Assembly: GCA_011316305.1 (NCBI GenBank)
Contig: SAUG01000117.1
Span: forward strand, 1 to 64,000
From: Rusavskia elegans
Lineage: Eukaryota; Ascomycota; Lecanoromycetes; Teloschistales; Teloschistaceae
Direction of reading: 5' to 3'
Length of the DNA: 64,000 nt
This document shows, in pieces, positions 10,567 through 21,861 of this stretch. The notes below the pieces were generated by a model. That model did no database searches, was not told the DNA's origin, and saw nothing but the letters and a program-made list of their open reading frames with translations. Numbering within the stretch: the first letter of the stretch is position 1; every line of letters starts with the position of its first letter. A program made the position numbers and the translations under genes.

Positions 10567-11005
10567 GTTCCGTTTTAATCTTCCAGGCCAAGATAACGAT
10601 ATATAGCACGGTCGTAAAATTTTAGATTCTAGATTCTAGACGAAGTTCTAGGTTTTAAATTTTAGATTTTTTCAAATTTTAGATTTTAGATTCCAAGTTC
10701 CAAGCGAAAAAAAGTCGCGATCGTAATAAATCTATATTTTTTAATAATTATAATATAAATTTCGTATTAAATAAATTAGTACCGTTATCCGGGCTAAATA
10801 GATTTTAATTTTCGATTTCTAGCCAATATAATAGCGTTATTATTAAATATTATAAAATAAAAAGTATTAAATTTAAACTAGTAATATAAAGTAAAAAAAT
10901 ACGAAAATATATATTTACCGTCCCGACCTCCTGTCAAAATAGCTCGGAATAACTTCGGCTATGGACGCTGAGTAAGCTGGTAGGTCGATCGAGACAACGA
11001 CGAAC
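10567..11005 (+). repeat. Repeat R2 plus segment B2, ending next to the DBP3 leader
   Basis: R2 (10567-10889) matches R1, and B2 (10891-11005) matches B1, in the same order as in the upstream copy but without the A insertion between them. AT-rich composition stops abruptly around 10910-10920 and B2 has normal base composition. The first DBP3 codon is 120 bp further on, so the repeat forms the edge of its promoter. Confidence 0.65.
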
Positions 11006-11125
11006 GTCGAGATGGGAAGCGCGTTTCCAGCGGCAAGGCGCTTGTTGCTATCGATAAGCACCAACTTGGGATTTTTTTCGGCTGGCGAGGAAAATGTCTG
11101 GTTCCCTGAGGATACCCACAACAGC

Positions 11126-13086
11126 ATGAAAAGACCCCGGACCGATCTGGCAAGTGCTGCTGCGATAGACATTCCGAACGCTGCCGGCGACCAGAAAACG
11201 AAAAAGCGCAAGGTCGAGAAGACACCATCCGATGCCAATCTCAACGGCAATGTCAACAAGAGCGAACTGCCTAAGGAAGAAAGGCGCGAGCTGAAGAAGC
11301 TTCGAAAACATGAGAGTGAAGGGAAAGAAAAAGAGCATGGACCTGTCACTGGCAAGCCCGAGGCTGGGAGAACGAATGAGACTCGAGATCCTGTAAAAGC
11401 CGCCGCCAAAGCAGCAAGAAAGGCAGAGAAGGCTCAAGTCAAGGCCAAAAAGAACCAAACACCCATCAATACCAGCGAAAATGGAAAAAACGACGAAATT
11501 TCACTGGCAGCGCCCAAAGCAAAACGAAAAGCAGCGCGCCAGTTAGAGAAAGAGCAGAAAAACGCTTCCAGGCAGACAACCATTGGCGTGGTCGAAACCA
11601 AGGCTATTACCAGTAACATCAATGGCGAATCCCAGGACATAACGCTCGACAATCACTTGAATACAGAATACACAGAGGACCCAGGTCTGACAGCACTTTC
11701 AGACACGGAAATCGAATCCTTCCTATCAACCAACTTTATCATAATCAAAGACCCATCTTCCCATCATCCCCTCCGGCCCATTACCAAATTCTCTTACCTC
11801 CCCAAGTCCTCCCACTCGCCAACCTTCTCCACCTTCTCGGCGCCAACCGCAATCCAAGCCTCCGCCTGGCCCTTCCTTCTCTCCGGCCGTGATGTCGTTG
11901 GCGTCGCGGAGACCGGCTCCGGGAAAACCCTCGCCTTCGGCATCCCCTGCATTCGCTCCGTCTCCACCACCACCAAAAAGTCCAAAAACCCCGCCCGCGC
12001 CGTCATCATCTCCCCCACCCGCGAACTCGCCGTCCAAATCCATACCCAAATACAATCCCTCTGCACCCCCACCAACAAAATCCACACCGCCTGCGTCTAC
12101 GGCGGCGTTGCCAAAGACCCACAGCGGCTCGCCCTCTCCACCGCGCACATCGTCGTAGCAACACCCGGCCGCCTCCTCGATCTCATCGAAGAGGGTTCCG
12201 CTGATCTATCGGAAGTGAAATATCTCGTTCTCGACGAAGCCGACCGCATGCTCGAAAAGGGATTCGAGAACGAAATTCGGAAAATCGTGGCCACCACCCC
12301 TTCCACAACCCATGGTCGCCAAACCCTGATGTTCACAGCCACATGGCCGGAATCCGTTCGCGAGCTAGCCGCCACGTTCATGAAGGCGCCGGTCCATATC
12401 CACATCGGCGAAAACAATGCTGATGGAGAACTGAGGGCAAACACAAGAATTGAACAAAAAGTCGAGGTTGTCGATCCGAGGGAGAAGGAAACGAGGATGT
12501 TGCAGATCATCAAAAAATATCAAAGCGGGAAAGCCAAGAATGATAGGATATTGGTGTTTTGTCTTTACAAGAAAGAAGCGACACGCGTTGAAGGCTTTCT
12601 CCGGTCAAGAGGGTTAAGGGTAGCGGGTATCCATGGTGATTTATCACAGGAGCGAAGGATGGCCGCTTTGGAGGGCTTCAAGAGCGGAGAATGTCCATTG
12701 CTTGTGGCAACGGATGTAGCGGCTAGGGGTTTGGATATCCCTGCTGTCAAATTGGTGCTGAATGTAACATTCCCGTTGACGGTGGAGGATTATGTGCATC
12801 GGATTGGGCGGTAACATCCCCTTTTCTTCTCCACATTCCTAACGCTAATAGTTATCCCAGTACCGGCCGCGCAGGCGCCCTTGGCCTAGCAATCACCCTC
12901 TTCACGGAACACGATAAATCGCAATCGGGCGCTCTGATCAACGTCCTCAAGGCGGCGGGCCAAGCTGTGCCTGAAGAGTTGCTGAAGTTTGGGACGACGG
13001 TCAAGAAGAAGGGGCATGAGGCTTATGGGGCATTCTATAAGGATACCGGGGATGCGAAGACGGCGACGAAGATTCGATTCGATTAA
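11126..13086 (+). CDS. DBP3: ATP-dependent RNA helicase Dbp3 (DEAD box)
   Basis: Nucleolar DEAD-box helicase family needed for 27S pre-rRNA processing in yeast. Two exons: 11126-12810 and 12861-13086 (50-nt intron splitting the HRIGRTGR motif), about 636 residues. The N-terminal about 200 residues are charged and Lys/Ala-rich, as in other Dbp3 proteins. The helicase core shows the Q motif region ([14 protein letters not shown]), [46 protein letters not shown], a [10 protein letters not shown] insert typical of Dbp3, [21 protein letters not shown] and HRIGR. The C-terminus ([14 protein letters not shown]) also matches Dbp3. An in-frame extension upstream to 11012 is open, but the first good ATG giving a family-like start (MKRPR) is at 11126. 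Confidence 0.94.
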
Positions 13087-13512
13087 TGTGATGTATCGGA
13101 AATGTGTGATCATGACGACCGAAACTCTAGCATTTGATTGCGTTTTGGATGAGGCGCTCTGTCATCCTCCTCTATTCGATCTTTCGATATTCATTCCACA
13201 TACCGTAGATGAGTATCGTTAGTACGCTAATGACACACCATCATCTAGCAATTCCACGTGATGAGCTAAACCTTATGTAACACAAGCCTTGGGTTTTCAC
13301 GGCTTTTGACGCGTGAACTTTTGCAGGGACATCATCGCTCTTTTATCTGAATTGATCTGGCAGCCAAGGTGGATGAATTGGCTTGCTTGTCGAACAACAT
13401 TGAGCTCGACATCTTGGTCTCAATCCCTTCCCATGCCGTTGATTCTCTCCAACAATACGTTTCGATCTTGGGAACATACGCGTCTTACCAATCATCAGTC
13501 ATTCCGTAGGTC
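13087..13512. other. Intergenic between convergent genes
   Basis: About 0.43 kb separating the 3' end of DBP3 from the 3' end of the DUF6594 gene. It should hold both polyadenylation regions. No coding frame is supported. Confidence 0.4.
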
Positions 13513-14556
13513 TTAGGCCTTACCTTCACTTCCATGTCCACTTGTGCCTACGAATACGACTTGGACAGCTGTGAACCTGGAAGTCAATGTTAGCTGACTA
13601 CATGATCTGTCATCGACTGTCAACTCTTACGCAGCCGTGGCCGTGAATATATCGACTACCCTTGCGTTAGTCACCAGACACATGCTGATGGAAAAACAGG
13701 CTGTGAAGAGTGCAATGACAACCAAACGGATTGCATCGGAGCCAACGAAGTACAGAACTACGATGGAAGCGATCGGCAGCAAGGAAGATAGGAAGACCCC
13801 AAGAACCAAAGCCAAGCGGGTTACGCCACTCTCAGAATACATGACGGTATTTGCTGTCCAGTCTGATGGCTTTGGTTTCTGTTCCCACCATCAGCGAGGT
13901 GAGTGACATCGCCACAAAAGCCTTAGGTACTCTGAGCTTCCTTCCGATGGCTTGATGATACCAATGTACCAGGGTGTCCGTCATCCACCTGGACACTGGA
14001 CTATCACTGTATCTCGCTTGCAAAGCGATGAGATCGGACTCCTCAGGGTTCGCCCATATATCACTGTCATGGCCTAAGAGATACACATTGCCCATCGACG
14101 GTCGTCTCATCCATTCCTGCAGGAAAGCAAGATCACGAGGATTTGGCTTAGACATTCCTGTGATGAGAGACTGATGGACGAGGGCCGCATCTGACGGAGT
14201 CAGTCCGTTCCAACACATCGTCTACCCTTAACTGAAGACTACAACAGACTGTATTCCTTGAGTTTCTCTCGAATCTCCAACATGGTGCGCCATTCTTCGC
14301 CGGCATCGACGTCGCTACTGTTGTTGGCGGTGCTCCCAAGTCTACTCAGTGTATACCAGTCTCTTGCGCTGGCTGCGCGATCTGCGTCGCCTGATGCATT
14401 GTTTCTTTCGGTACATGCTCGTAGACTGTCCTCAAGAGCCACCAACTCTGCCTGCAGGTACAGTAGGTTCCGAGCATTCAGGGAACCAAAGCGACGCAGG
14501 ATGGCGACTTCGGGACATGCCCCCATCAATGAAGCAAGCTTGTTATAACCCTCCAT
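13513..14556 (-). CDS. DUF6594 membrane protein
   Basis: Fungal-specific family of unknown function with a C-terminal pair or trio of membrane helices. Four exons on the minus strand: 14250-14556, 13931-14190, 13631-13869 and 13513-13576, joining in frame to about 289 residues. The N-terminal part has the family pattern of FGSLNARNLLYLQAELVALE, an EKLKEYN-type junction and ALVHQSLITGMSKP. The C-terminal part has VLSSLLP-like helices (LSSLLPIASIVVLYFV; LVVIALFTACFSISMCLV), TNARVVDIFTATAA and a final AVQVVFVGTSG. No function is known; proteins of this family are often near HET or other accessory genes. The intron 2 acceptor (ending at 13870) was chosen because only it restores the frame into the conserved C-terminus. 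Confidence 0.8.
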
Positions 14557-15379
14557 GGTGGAAAATGCCGGAATGAATTACGCTTTGTATGTAATTGGTG
14601 GCCGAGATTACCGTATGTCGCTTCCGGTCATGCTCTGGATGAGTGATACCAGTATTTCCTTACCTTAGTCAGCCAATAAACGGCGCTAGTTGTTTCAATA
14701 CTCCAGCTTGTAAGATTGGATGCTGTGTAGGAGCTTGGGGGTGGTATCAGAAAATGAATAGTGTGAAAGTTTACCTTACAGAACCAATATATCAACGGTT
14801 ATAGAAATTTTTAGTTTTTAATTCTAGATTGTAGTATTTTTTATTAATACTTTTTTATTTTCTAATAAACTAGTATTATTAAACCGTTAAAAAGTTGTTT
14901 TATTTTTGAATCTTCTGTCAAAGTTCTGTTTTACTATCTATTTTCTTTTTCTCTTTCGTTTCGAATAATATTATTTTATAAAACGATTTAGAATAATTAC
15001 GTCTAATATTTATAGCGAAACGTCTTGGCGCGTATTATAAATTGAAATCGTATTTTATTTCGCGTTACTATTTTGAAAAAATATTTTTTTCCGATAAATA
15101 GAAAGATAATTACGTTATTATATTTACTAGAAATCGAACTAAAAATCGAATATTAAAATTAGGCTACGATCGTAATATTCTAGACGTCTATAGACGAGAA
15201 AACTCTAGGCGTAAAGATTACTATATATAGCAACTTCAGCCTAGAAATTCAAAACGGTACTAAAGGTATATAATCCTCTTAGACTTGAGGAGAAGATTAT
15301 ATGCCTATCAGGCTAGCGTCCGGTGGTCTGATTAACCTGAGACAACTTTCCCCCGGACTCGGGAGGAGGAGGTCTGAGA
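14557..15379. other. Second AT-rich island upstream of a retropepsin-like gene
   Basis: Unique sequence to about 14780, then roughly 450 bp of strongly AT-rich, TpA-dense DNA (14790-15240) resembling the RIP-mutated block at 8.4-10.9 kb. Composition returns to normal abruptly at about 15250. No coding frame. The part from about 15250 to 15379 would be the promoter and leader of the next gene. Confidence 0.5.
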
Positions 15380-16665
15380 ATGGAACTGAGACAACCAGCT
15401 ATGGAGCGAACACCCACAGAGCCGGATCCTCTCCTGAGATTCTGGAATGAGACTGGCCCATGGAATCCTATACGCCTTTCAGGAGACCCATGCGATAGAC
15501 CTCTAAGCCCCCTATTCCCCTATCCTGATAATCGAATATCGAGACATAGTCATGCCCTGCAGCACGAAAACCATTCAACTAAATCCAACAGCACCACATC
15601 CCTTCAGAGCACGGACCAAACCCTATCATCTCTATCTTATGTGTCATCGACTTCAAACAACACCGGCCATCGTGAGATCCAAGACACAACACCAACACCA
15701 CCGACTGAAGCTAGCTTTCGAAACGAAATCTGCCAACCTTCAAGAGTCCAGAGTATAGGGTCAAGCACCTCCAAGCATTACGATTGCGAGGAAGCCTTGG
15801 CTGAAGGGGGTGAATCTGTTGGGCTTCCATGTATATCCGAAGGGCTTGCACTGGTACGCAACCGTTCACTCGAGCCAGCTACTCGGAGCCAGGACCCTAT
15901 ACATCCAGCTGTACGTTCTTTCTCGAGCAATCTGCCACGGCTAGTCTACACGCGTGTAGCTTCGCTAACAAATGCTGGACATCAGGATGCTTTACCTTCA
16001 CGGACAGAAGTTGGTTCAACTCCATTGCCAGCTGCCACACAGTTCATTCGCGATATTCAGATAGCAGACGTCAATTGTAAATACATCCTCGCTGTCGCCT
16101 CTATCGACACAGCATGTCACGCCGGCAATTGGATCTCCAGACATCTCGTGGAGCGATTAGGCAGACAGCGTGAGGTCTCACAAGACTATGACCCGCCGAA
16201 CTTGACAGACGCCGGCGGTCACGAGGTAGTAGCTTGTGGCATCATCAATCTCCAGTGGAAATGGAGCCCGCAAGGGACTCGAGTGCACGTTGACGACTTT
16301 TACATCTTTCGAGAATCTCCGGATCTGGACGTTGTTTTCGGCTTGCCCTTCATCTTGTCAGAAGGGCTGGTCACCATCAATGAAAAGGTCATGATACCAA
16401 TGACAGCACACAACAGAGCTACTTCAGGTACGCCCTATCAGGACCATATTGTCACCCTTCGAATTCATAGCTTAAGAAGAAAATAGCAGAGAAAGCGACA
16501 ATCCTCTTAGCGCTCGAGAAGCAAAAGCAGGACAAAGCTGCGCTCGAGGCCCGACGCATTCATTTGCAACAACAAGCAGGGCAGCAGCAGGGTGGCCCGT
16601 CAAGCCAAGCGCAGCAAAGCGGTCTGCCATTCCCTACGCAGAATCAAGGACGACAGAGACCATGA
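15380..16665 (+). CDS. Retropepsin-fold domain protein with Gln-rich tail
   Basis: Hypothetical fungal protein. The first about 220 residues are Ser/Thr/Pro-rich and look disordered. Residues about 236-335 resemble a retropepsin-like fold: a strand leading to IDTACHAGNWISRHLVERLG, then DLDVVFGLPFILSEGLV as the second conserved strand pair. The catalytic Asp-Thr-Gly is Asp243-Thr-Ala, so activity is uncertain. The uninterrupted frame stops at 16486. However, a 59-nt GT-AG intron at 16428-16486 joins in frame to 16487-16665, adding a charged helix (EKQKQDKAALEARR) and a Gln-rich end, a layout seen in related fungal proteins. Total about 408 residues. Alternative: an unspliced form of 368 residues. 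It could derive from a retrotransposon Gag-Pol-like protein; no reverse transcriptase is present. Confidence 0.65.
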
Positions 16666-18275
16666 GGCCTATCGAATATCGTGACATCCCTGTGCAGAGG
16701 CGAGATAGTCCTTCCTGTCCGACGAACAAGGCATGTTGCTCTGTCACACACGGTTCAAAAGCAACAGAGGCGAATGACCTAAGGCGTGCCCCAACCGCTC
16801 GGTGCTCCAACCATCACTTCGAACGCCAAACGAAAGGACTAATGGTGACTCTGTCGCATTGTCTCCTCGATCTCAGCAGAACATTACATACGTCACATTT
16901 CATATACCCATGTCGTCATGAGCAAGGAGTTGGAATACAGGAGTTATCGGGATTGGTGGGAGTCAGTGGAAAGGAGTCATACGAGGAGAGGAAACCGGAG
17001 TCTTGTCCAGACTGAGACAACGGCAAATACGTCCAAAGATCTATGCTACCTTTCATTTTCCTTTCCCTTGATCTGTCTATTCGTCACCTCGCTGTCCTAA
17101 TGTCTCATCTCAGAGTACAGCGAAAAGAAAAGAAAAGCTTGATGTTTTGCTTACTACCGCATATAATGCGCGGACAGTCTCCCTACACAGCCAACATCAA
17201 ATCCAGGACTGTTAATGAATCAAATCCCAAAAACAGTTATCATCCTCGTCGCAAGATACAGCGAACATTATTTGATGGATTTCTTCGCGAGACGTTATCC
17301 TTATCTGGGTGTGCATGCAATTTCAGAACAACGCTCAAAGACAGCCCAGGCGTACAGGATATATCCCTCCAATCCTCCTCAATCTTCCAATGCAGCATCG
17401 TCGTATCTTATACTCCCGTCCCTCTCTCCCTCTCTCCCTCTCTCCCTCTCTCCCTCTCTCCCTCTCTCCCTCTCTCCCTCTCTCCCTCTCTCCCTCTCTC
17501 CCCCTCTCCCTCCCTCCCTCCCTCCCTCCCTCCCTCCCTCCCTCCTAACCGATCCATACCCTTCATCACCTAGCTAGCTAGCGTCCTCCCCCAATCCCAC
17601 AAATCCACGGTTCTCCTCCCCATCAAGCTTGCTACAACATAAGTAGAGCCCACTTGCATGTGCGCTGCACAGCGGCCTCATCATACCCGTATTCACGTTT
17701 CTCAGAACAATATCTTTCATCGGCTGTTGCGCGCCGATGATTGATTTTTGGGATATGATATGATGAGAATGGTAGGGTACAGGAGGGCTTACGGTTATGG
17801 CTAAGGAGAGAGGTGGTATTTTGTTTCTCTTACTTCCAAGCAATCAATGCGATTGGATATATGATTGGGGTTCGCGCAAAAGTCATTCAGGGGTAAGGCG
17901 TACAACAGTAAGGCTATGGGGCACATGCGAGCAAAAGGGTTGCATGGCGTGGTGTGGTATATCTCGATTGAAGGGCTTTGCGATAGTCTTGACATGGTGT
18001 AAAGGCAGTTGGAAGTGTCATAGATATACATATGCGAGTGATGGTTAGTGTACTGACGGCATGCTGTGGCGGCTTCGCTTTCTATAGGTGAGGTTAAGAG
18101 AGTAGCGAATACTAGATATGTATTGTTAGTTTCTGCTATAAAGCTATACAAGGAACAGCTAAAGATAAGCCAGAGGCAGCAGCACTTGGCATTATTTCCC
18201 TCCACTTCACAGGGGGATTTTACCCCGTGAACTTTGTTAATTCATATTGGTACACGTCTCGTATTGACACGGAAA
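16666..18275. other. Intergenic region with microsatellite, no gene recognised
   Basis: About 1.6 kb between the retropepsin-like gene and the convergent PARP gene. Open frames over 17.0-17.6 kb exist only because a repeat without stops runs through them. No domain is recognisable on either strand. Confidence 0.45.
17418..17546 (+). repeat. Long pyrimidine microsatellite (CCCTCTCT then CCCT units)
   Basis: About 130 bp of pure C/T on the plus strand: first repeats of the octamer CCCTCTCT, then a block of tetramer CCCT. Pure homopurine-homopyrimidine mirror repeats of this length can form triplex DNA and are replication-slippage prone. It lies in the 3' intergenic space between two convergent genes. 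Confidence 0.95.
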
Positions 18276-20178
18276 TTACATGCCGACTCTGAACAGATAC
18301 TTGAGCTTCAGCTGCGCAACATTGTAACAAATGTACTCGTTGTACATCAGGTAGCCATTCGCATTGGCAGCTTTGTTGTCTCCAATGCCCTTAGATACGT
18401 CCGGCTAGAAGCTTGTCAGTCGGTCATTCCAGAGACATTTGGACATGATACAGGAACGGAAGAAATAAACGGAATGACTTACGATCTGCACTCCTTCCAA
18501 CTTCCCATGGATGAAGCCAGCATCCGTCCATCCTTGCGGTGCTGTACGTCCTACACCAAGCGTGGATATACACTTGTGCTTCTTGGCTTGCTCCTCCGCC
18601 ATGGAGTCTCCGGTTGGGATCTCGTACATAGGCTTGCCGAGTTCCGCCTCACAGAGGAGTAGAAGGCCAGTCCGGCCGCTCATCCCAGGCTGACAGTACT
18701 GGGCCGATTTGCTGGAAATGTCAGCAAGATAGACACCCTTGCCAAAAGCGTATCCGTTGACGGGTGCTTCTGGTGGCGCAATGCGAAGACCTTGCGAGAG
18801 GATACCACCAAAGTTGGTGGTGCGGCTACCGTGCCATAGGAGACGCTTGTCGGACTTGTGGAGCTTGCCGAACTCAGACTTTTCAAATCTGTCAGATTCG
18901 CCTGCACGTTCGATGCGGAAGATATCTTCCAGCCGATACTTGATGCCGTGGGTAGTACCGGAAGACTTAATAAGGTAGTCAGCTAGGCCTTTGTACTCGT
19001 CCGATTTGTGGTCTAGGGGAGTCATTTCGTCCAAGTTGAGCTCCTCGAAACGCTTGTCGAGCATGTTGACGGCCTCGACGTCCTTCTTCTTGTCCTGAGT
19101 CGTCTTCATGATGGTGTTTGCAACTTCCATGTCTGACAGGGTGTCGAGCATCGACGTCTCTGTGCGGAGGATGTCATTGTTGTCAATCGGGGGAGGACGG
19201 TTTCTGCCAAATTCATGCGGAATGGTCGAATAATATTTGTTTGAGTAGTCCTCTATTGCCTACAGACGATCTGTCAATGCTACACTCTGGCTTTACATGG
19301 GGAAAAGTGTTTTCTGTAGCGACGACTTACCTCTTTTTGAGACACTCCATGCTTGTCACCAGCCAGTTTAGGGTGTTTGATCAGCGAAGCCAGCTCTTGT
19401 AAGTACTCAAACCCCTTTTTGAGCGTATTCTTTGACAGCTTCCCGAGTGGCAATTTGTCGGCATTGTAGCCGATGCCTTCCAAAACTGCGTTGAAATGAT
19501 TCTGGTTGAAGATCAACTCGATGAGCCGTTGGGTCTGCACAGGCAGTTTGCTCTGGATCTTCTCTTCTTCCGCCTTGTCAACCTCTTCCTCCTTGCTGGT
19601 GGTCGGTTTGTCGTCGTCGGAATCGTCTTCATAAGACCTCTCAATGAAAGTATACTTCCCCTTCTTGGCAGGCTCGCCACGATCTTCCCACTTGTGACCG
19701 GACTTGTCCTTGAATTTCTTGTCGAATTCCCTGAGGGCGGGCTCAAGCGAATCAAATGGACCCATGGTCTTCATCTGACCAAAATCTCCAACACGTCCCC
19801 AGCGAGTATGGGTGAAGTAGGTTTCATCCTTCGCTTTGTAAAGGAGCTGCAAACGATAGAACTGTGCGGAATGAGCACGAAAAGCTCGGTGCTGAGATCA
19901 CTACTACCGACCTTATTGTTGTTCCCTCCGATGTTCGTCTGATTCAGGGAAGCGTCGTAAATGATGCCATCATCGTCGATGTAGACAATAGCATCTGATC
20001 GTATATACATTCAGTGTCGAAATTGATGATGAAAGCACAATGGCTTACCATCGTGGAAACGGTCGTCAATTGGGACATTGATATCATGCGAAACAGCTTT
20101 CTGTCCGTCTTGCTTTTGCTGCTTAGCCGGGGCCTTCTGGACGGCCTGCTTGGGTGACGCTTTCCGCTTGCGAGGCAT
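18276..20178 (-). CDS. Poly(ADP-ribose) polymerase (PARP), WGR plus catalytic domain
   Basis: Nuclear enzyme transferring ADP-ribose from NAD+ to proteins in DNA-damage response; filamentous fungi have one such gene. Five exons: 20049-20178, 19912-19994, 19331-19861, 18483-19259 and 18276-18404, all phases consistent, about 549 residues. The start MPRKRKASPKQ is a short basic tail. The WGR domain follows (YRLQLLY, THTRWGRVGDFGQ). The PARP regulatory domain has LIELIFNQNHF and LPLGKLS. The catalytic domain shows LLWHGSRTTNFGGIL, FGKGVYLADISSKSAQYC and NEYICYNVAQ, giving the His-Tyr-Glu triad. No BRCT domain is visible upstream of WGR; from memory, studied Aspergillus and Neurospora PARPs carry one. 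It is divergently placed from SUB1 with about 530 bp between the starts. Confidence 0.93.
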
Positions 20179-20708
20179 GGTAGATCCCAGTAGATTGGCT
20201 TGAAGAATTAAAGAAAGGCAAGAAAGATCAGAGATGTTACCAAAGAAAGAGATGGCCGAAGCTCCTATATTTCAACTTGCAGATTCAGCCGTCAATTGCT
20301 CTGGCGGTCCCGTTACTGCAACGGCTGTACTAGCGCAGGCAACGAAAGCACCAGTCTGCAAGGAGCTGCTCTTCACCTACCAGATTGGATAGTCTACATT
20401 GACAGACCTACACCCGCTGTAGGCATCAATGGGCAGGATTGGAGTCCGCGGAAGGTCTGCGCTGGCTCGGTGATAAAGTGAAGCCCAAAGTTTATATTGG
20501 GGGCCGCTTTTTTTAGTCTCAGGCCCCAGCCTTGGCACCTCTCGCCTACTCGTAGTCGATGACGTCTGCTCCTCTACGCGCTTCGCGTCTCCCGAGTTCC
20601 CGATCTCTCAACTTCATCCCATCCGAAGTGGAGCTGTTCTCCGTGGTATTAAGAGCATTCAACTCCATTGTTCTAATCTCTGATCGCTCTCATTTAGCCG
20701 CCAACGCA
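20179..20708. promoter_or_regulatory. Divergent promoter between PARP and SUB1
   Basis: Roughly 530 bp between the two start codons, both genes encoding nuclear DNA-associated proteins. It contains a T-run near 20510-20516 and a pyrimidine-rich stretch before the SUB1 start. An in-frame ATG at 20559 could extend SUB1, but the extension has no family similarity. Confidence 0.5.
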
Positions 20709-21307
20709 ATGCCCTCCAACCCCAAGAACGCCAAAAAGCGCCGCTCCTCCTCCGCTGGCGGCGGTGAAGACTACGAATCCGACAATGGCTTCGTCGCCGA
20801 TGCTCCCAAATCTAAGAAGGCCAAGACAGCAGCACCACCAGCCCGAGTCCCCGTCAAGTCCACAAAGCCAGCAAATAGCAGCAATGGCGATGACGATGAG
20901 TTCTGGGAAATCACCTCTAATCGGCGCGTCAATATCAGCGAATTCAAGGGCCAAAGGATGGTGAATATTCGAGAGTATTATGAGGACAAGAGTAGCGGGG
21001 CTATGTTACCTGGGAAGAAGGTCGGTGCATCTCCTCTACTGAATGTACTGGACTATGGTTGCTGATTGGAATTGGGTAGGGCATCACTCTGCCGCTTGCG
21101 CAGTATTCTACCTTCGTCACTCTTCTTCCCAGCATCGAAGCTGCCCTGGTCGCCAAAGGAGAATCTGTCGCTCGGCCGGATTACAGTACGGCCCAACATC
21201 CAGGAAAGTCTCCGAACGTCGAAGATGAGGAAGCGGATGAGGAGGACGGCAATGGGGATGGTGCGAAGAAGAAAAATTTCGAGGCGACAAGCGAGGAGGA
21301 CGAATGA
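20709..21307 (+). CDS. SUB1: Transcriptional coactivator Sub1/PC4
   Basis: Single-stranded DNA-binding transcription cofactor acting with RNA polymerase II. Two exons, 20709-21020 and 21080-21307, give about 179 residues. The N-terminus is Lys/Ser-rich. The PC4 domain begins at about residue 60 (FWEITSNRRVNISEFKGQ, MVNIREYYED, GAMLPGKKGITLPLAQY), the intron falling exactly inside the conserved LPGKKGI motif. The C-terminus is very acidic and ends EEDE. Divergent from the PARP gene. Confidence 0.92.
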
Positions 21308-21861
21308 TGACATTGACCAAAGGAGAGCTATCAGAGAGACCAAAGGGATTCTGGCATTGGCGTGATGATGGAGGGTTAATCAATGATACCATATGGTAGC
21401 AGTGGAATGCGTGAGCGTGGCGTTGGTGCTTGTGTGAAGGAAGGATATAGGCTCTTGTGGATATGGGGGGCTGCTCAAATCAACCCACAGCGGTAAATTT
21501 ACTCTTGTCAAATACCCATCGAATACACTCGTATTTGCTCCGTCACTTTTTCCATACCAAGGGCCCGAAAATCTATTATTCCAGTTGAAGCTGATCTGGT
21601 GTTTTCTTCCCAAGAACATAGGTCTCGTTGTGTTGACGACTGATCGCAATAAAGGGTGTGCAAAAGTCGATACCTCGCCATAGGATACCGGGTCACCAAT
21701 TACGTAGACCTCACGGTACCGCTGAACATTCGATCTTTAGTTACAGACAGGGTCATTCTCCTTTTGCGTCAAATCAGCATTGAATAGCAATCCCATTCAC
21801 ATCCGTATTGGATGAACACACGCTTACGACTTACATAGAATACTTATATCAACCTGTCATG

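Larger units (their letters stand above)
8246..10889. mobile_element. RIP-like AT-rich block of nested, decayed repeats
   Basis: About 2.6 kb with very high AT content, dense TpA steps, no open reading frame of interest, and repeat pairs differing mainly by C-to-T and G-to-A changes. This is the signature expected of repeat-induced point mutation in Pezizomycotina. Reading left to right I see segment C1 (about 8246-8290), R1 (8291-8615), tandem A1 and A2 (8642-9261, 9262-9867), B1 (9881-9986), C2 (about 9978-10022), unique AT-rich sequence, R2 (10567-10889), then B2 (10891-11005) outside the AT-rich part. This is best explained as two tandem C-R-B units, each interrupted by a different insertion. 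No transposase or reverse transcriptase remnant is legible, so the element class is unknown. Confidence 0.75.

Noticed and set aside
8291..10889. R1 and R2 as long terminal repeats of one retrotransposon
   Set aside because: No internal gag or pol remnant, no primer-binding site, and the segment order with C and B copies fits tandem duplication better.
17043..17577. Overlapping plus frames of 79-176 codons through the CT-rich repeat
   Set aside because: They are open only because the pyrimidine repeat cannot encode stops; the encoded Ser/Pro/Leu repeats are meaningless.
20559..20708. Upstream in-frame ATG extending SUB1 by 50 residues
   Set aside because: The extension has no similarity to Sub1/PC4 proteins and the ATG at 20709 gives the family-typical Lys/Ser-rich start.
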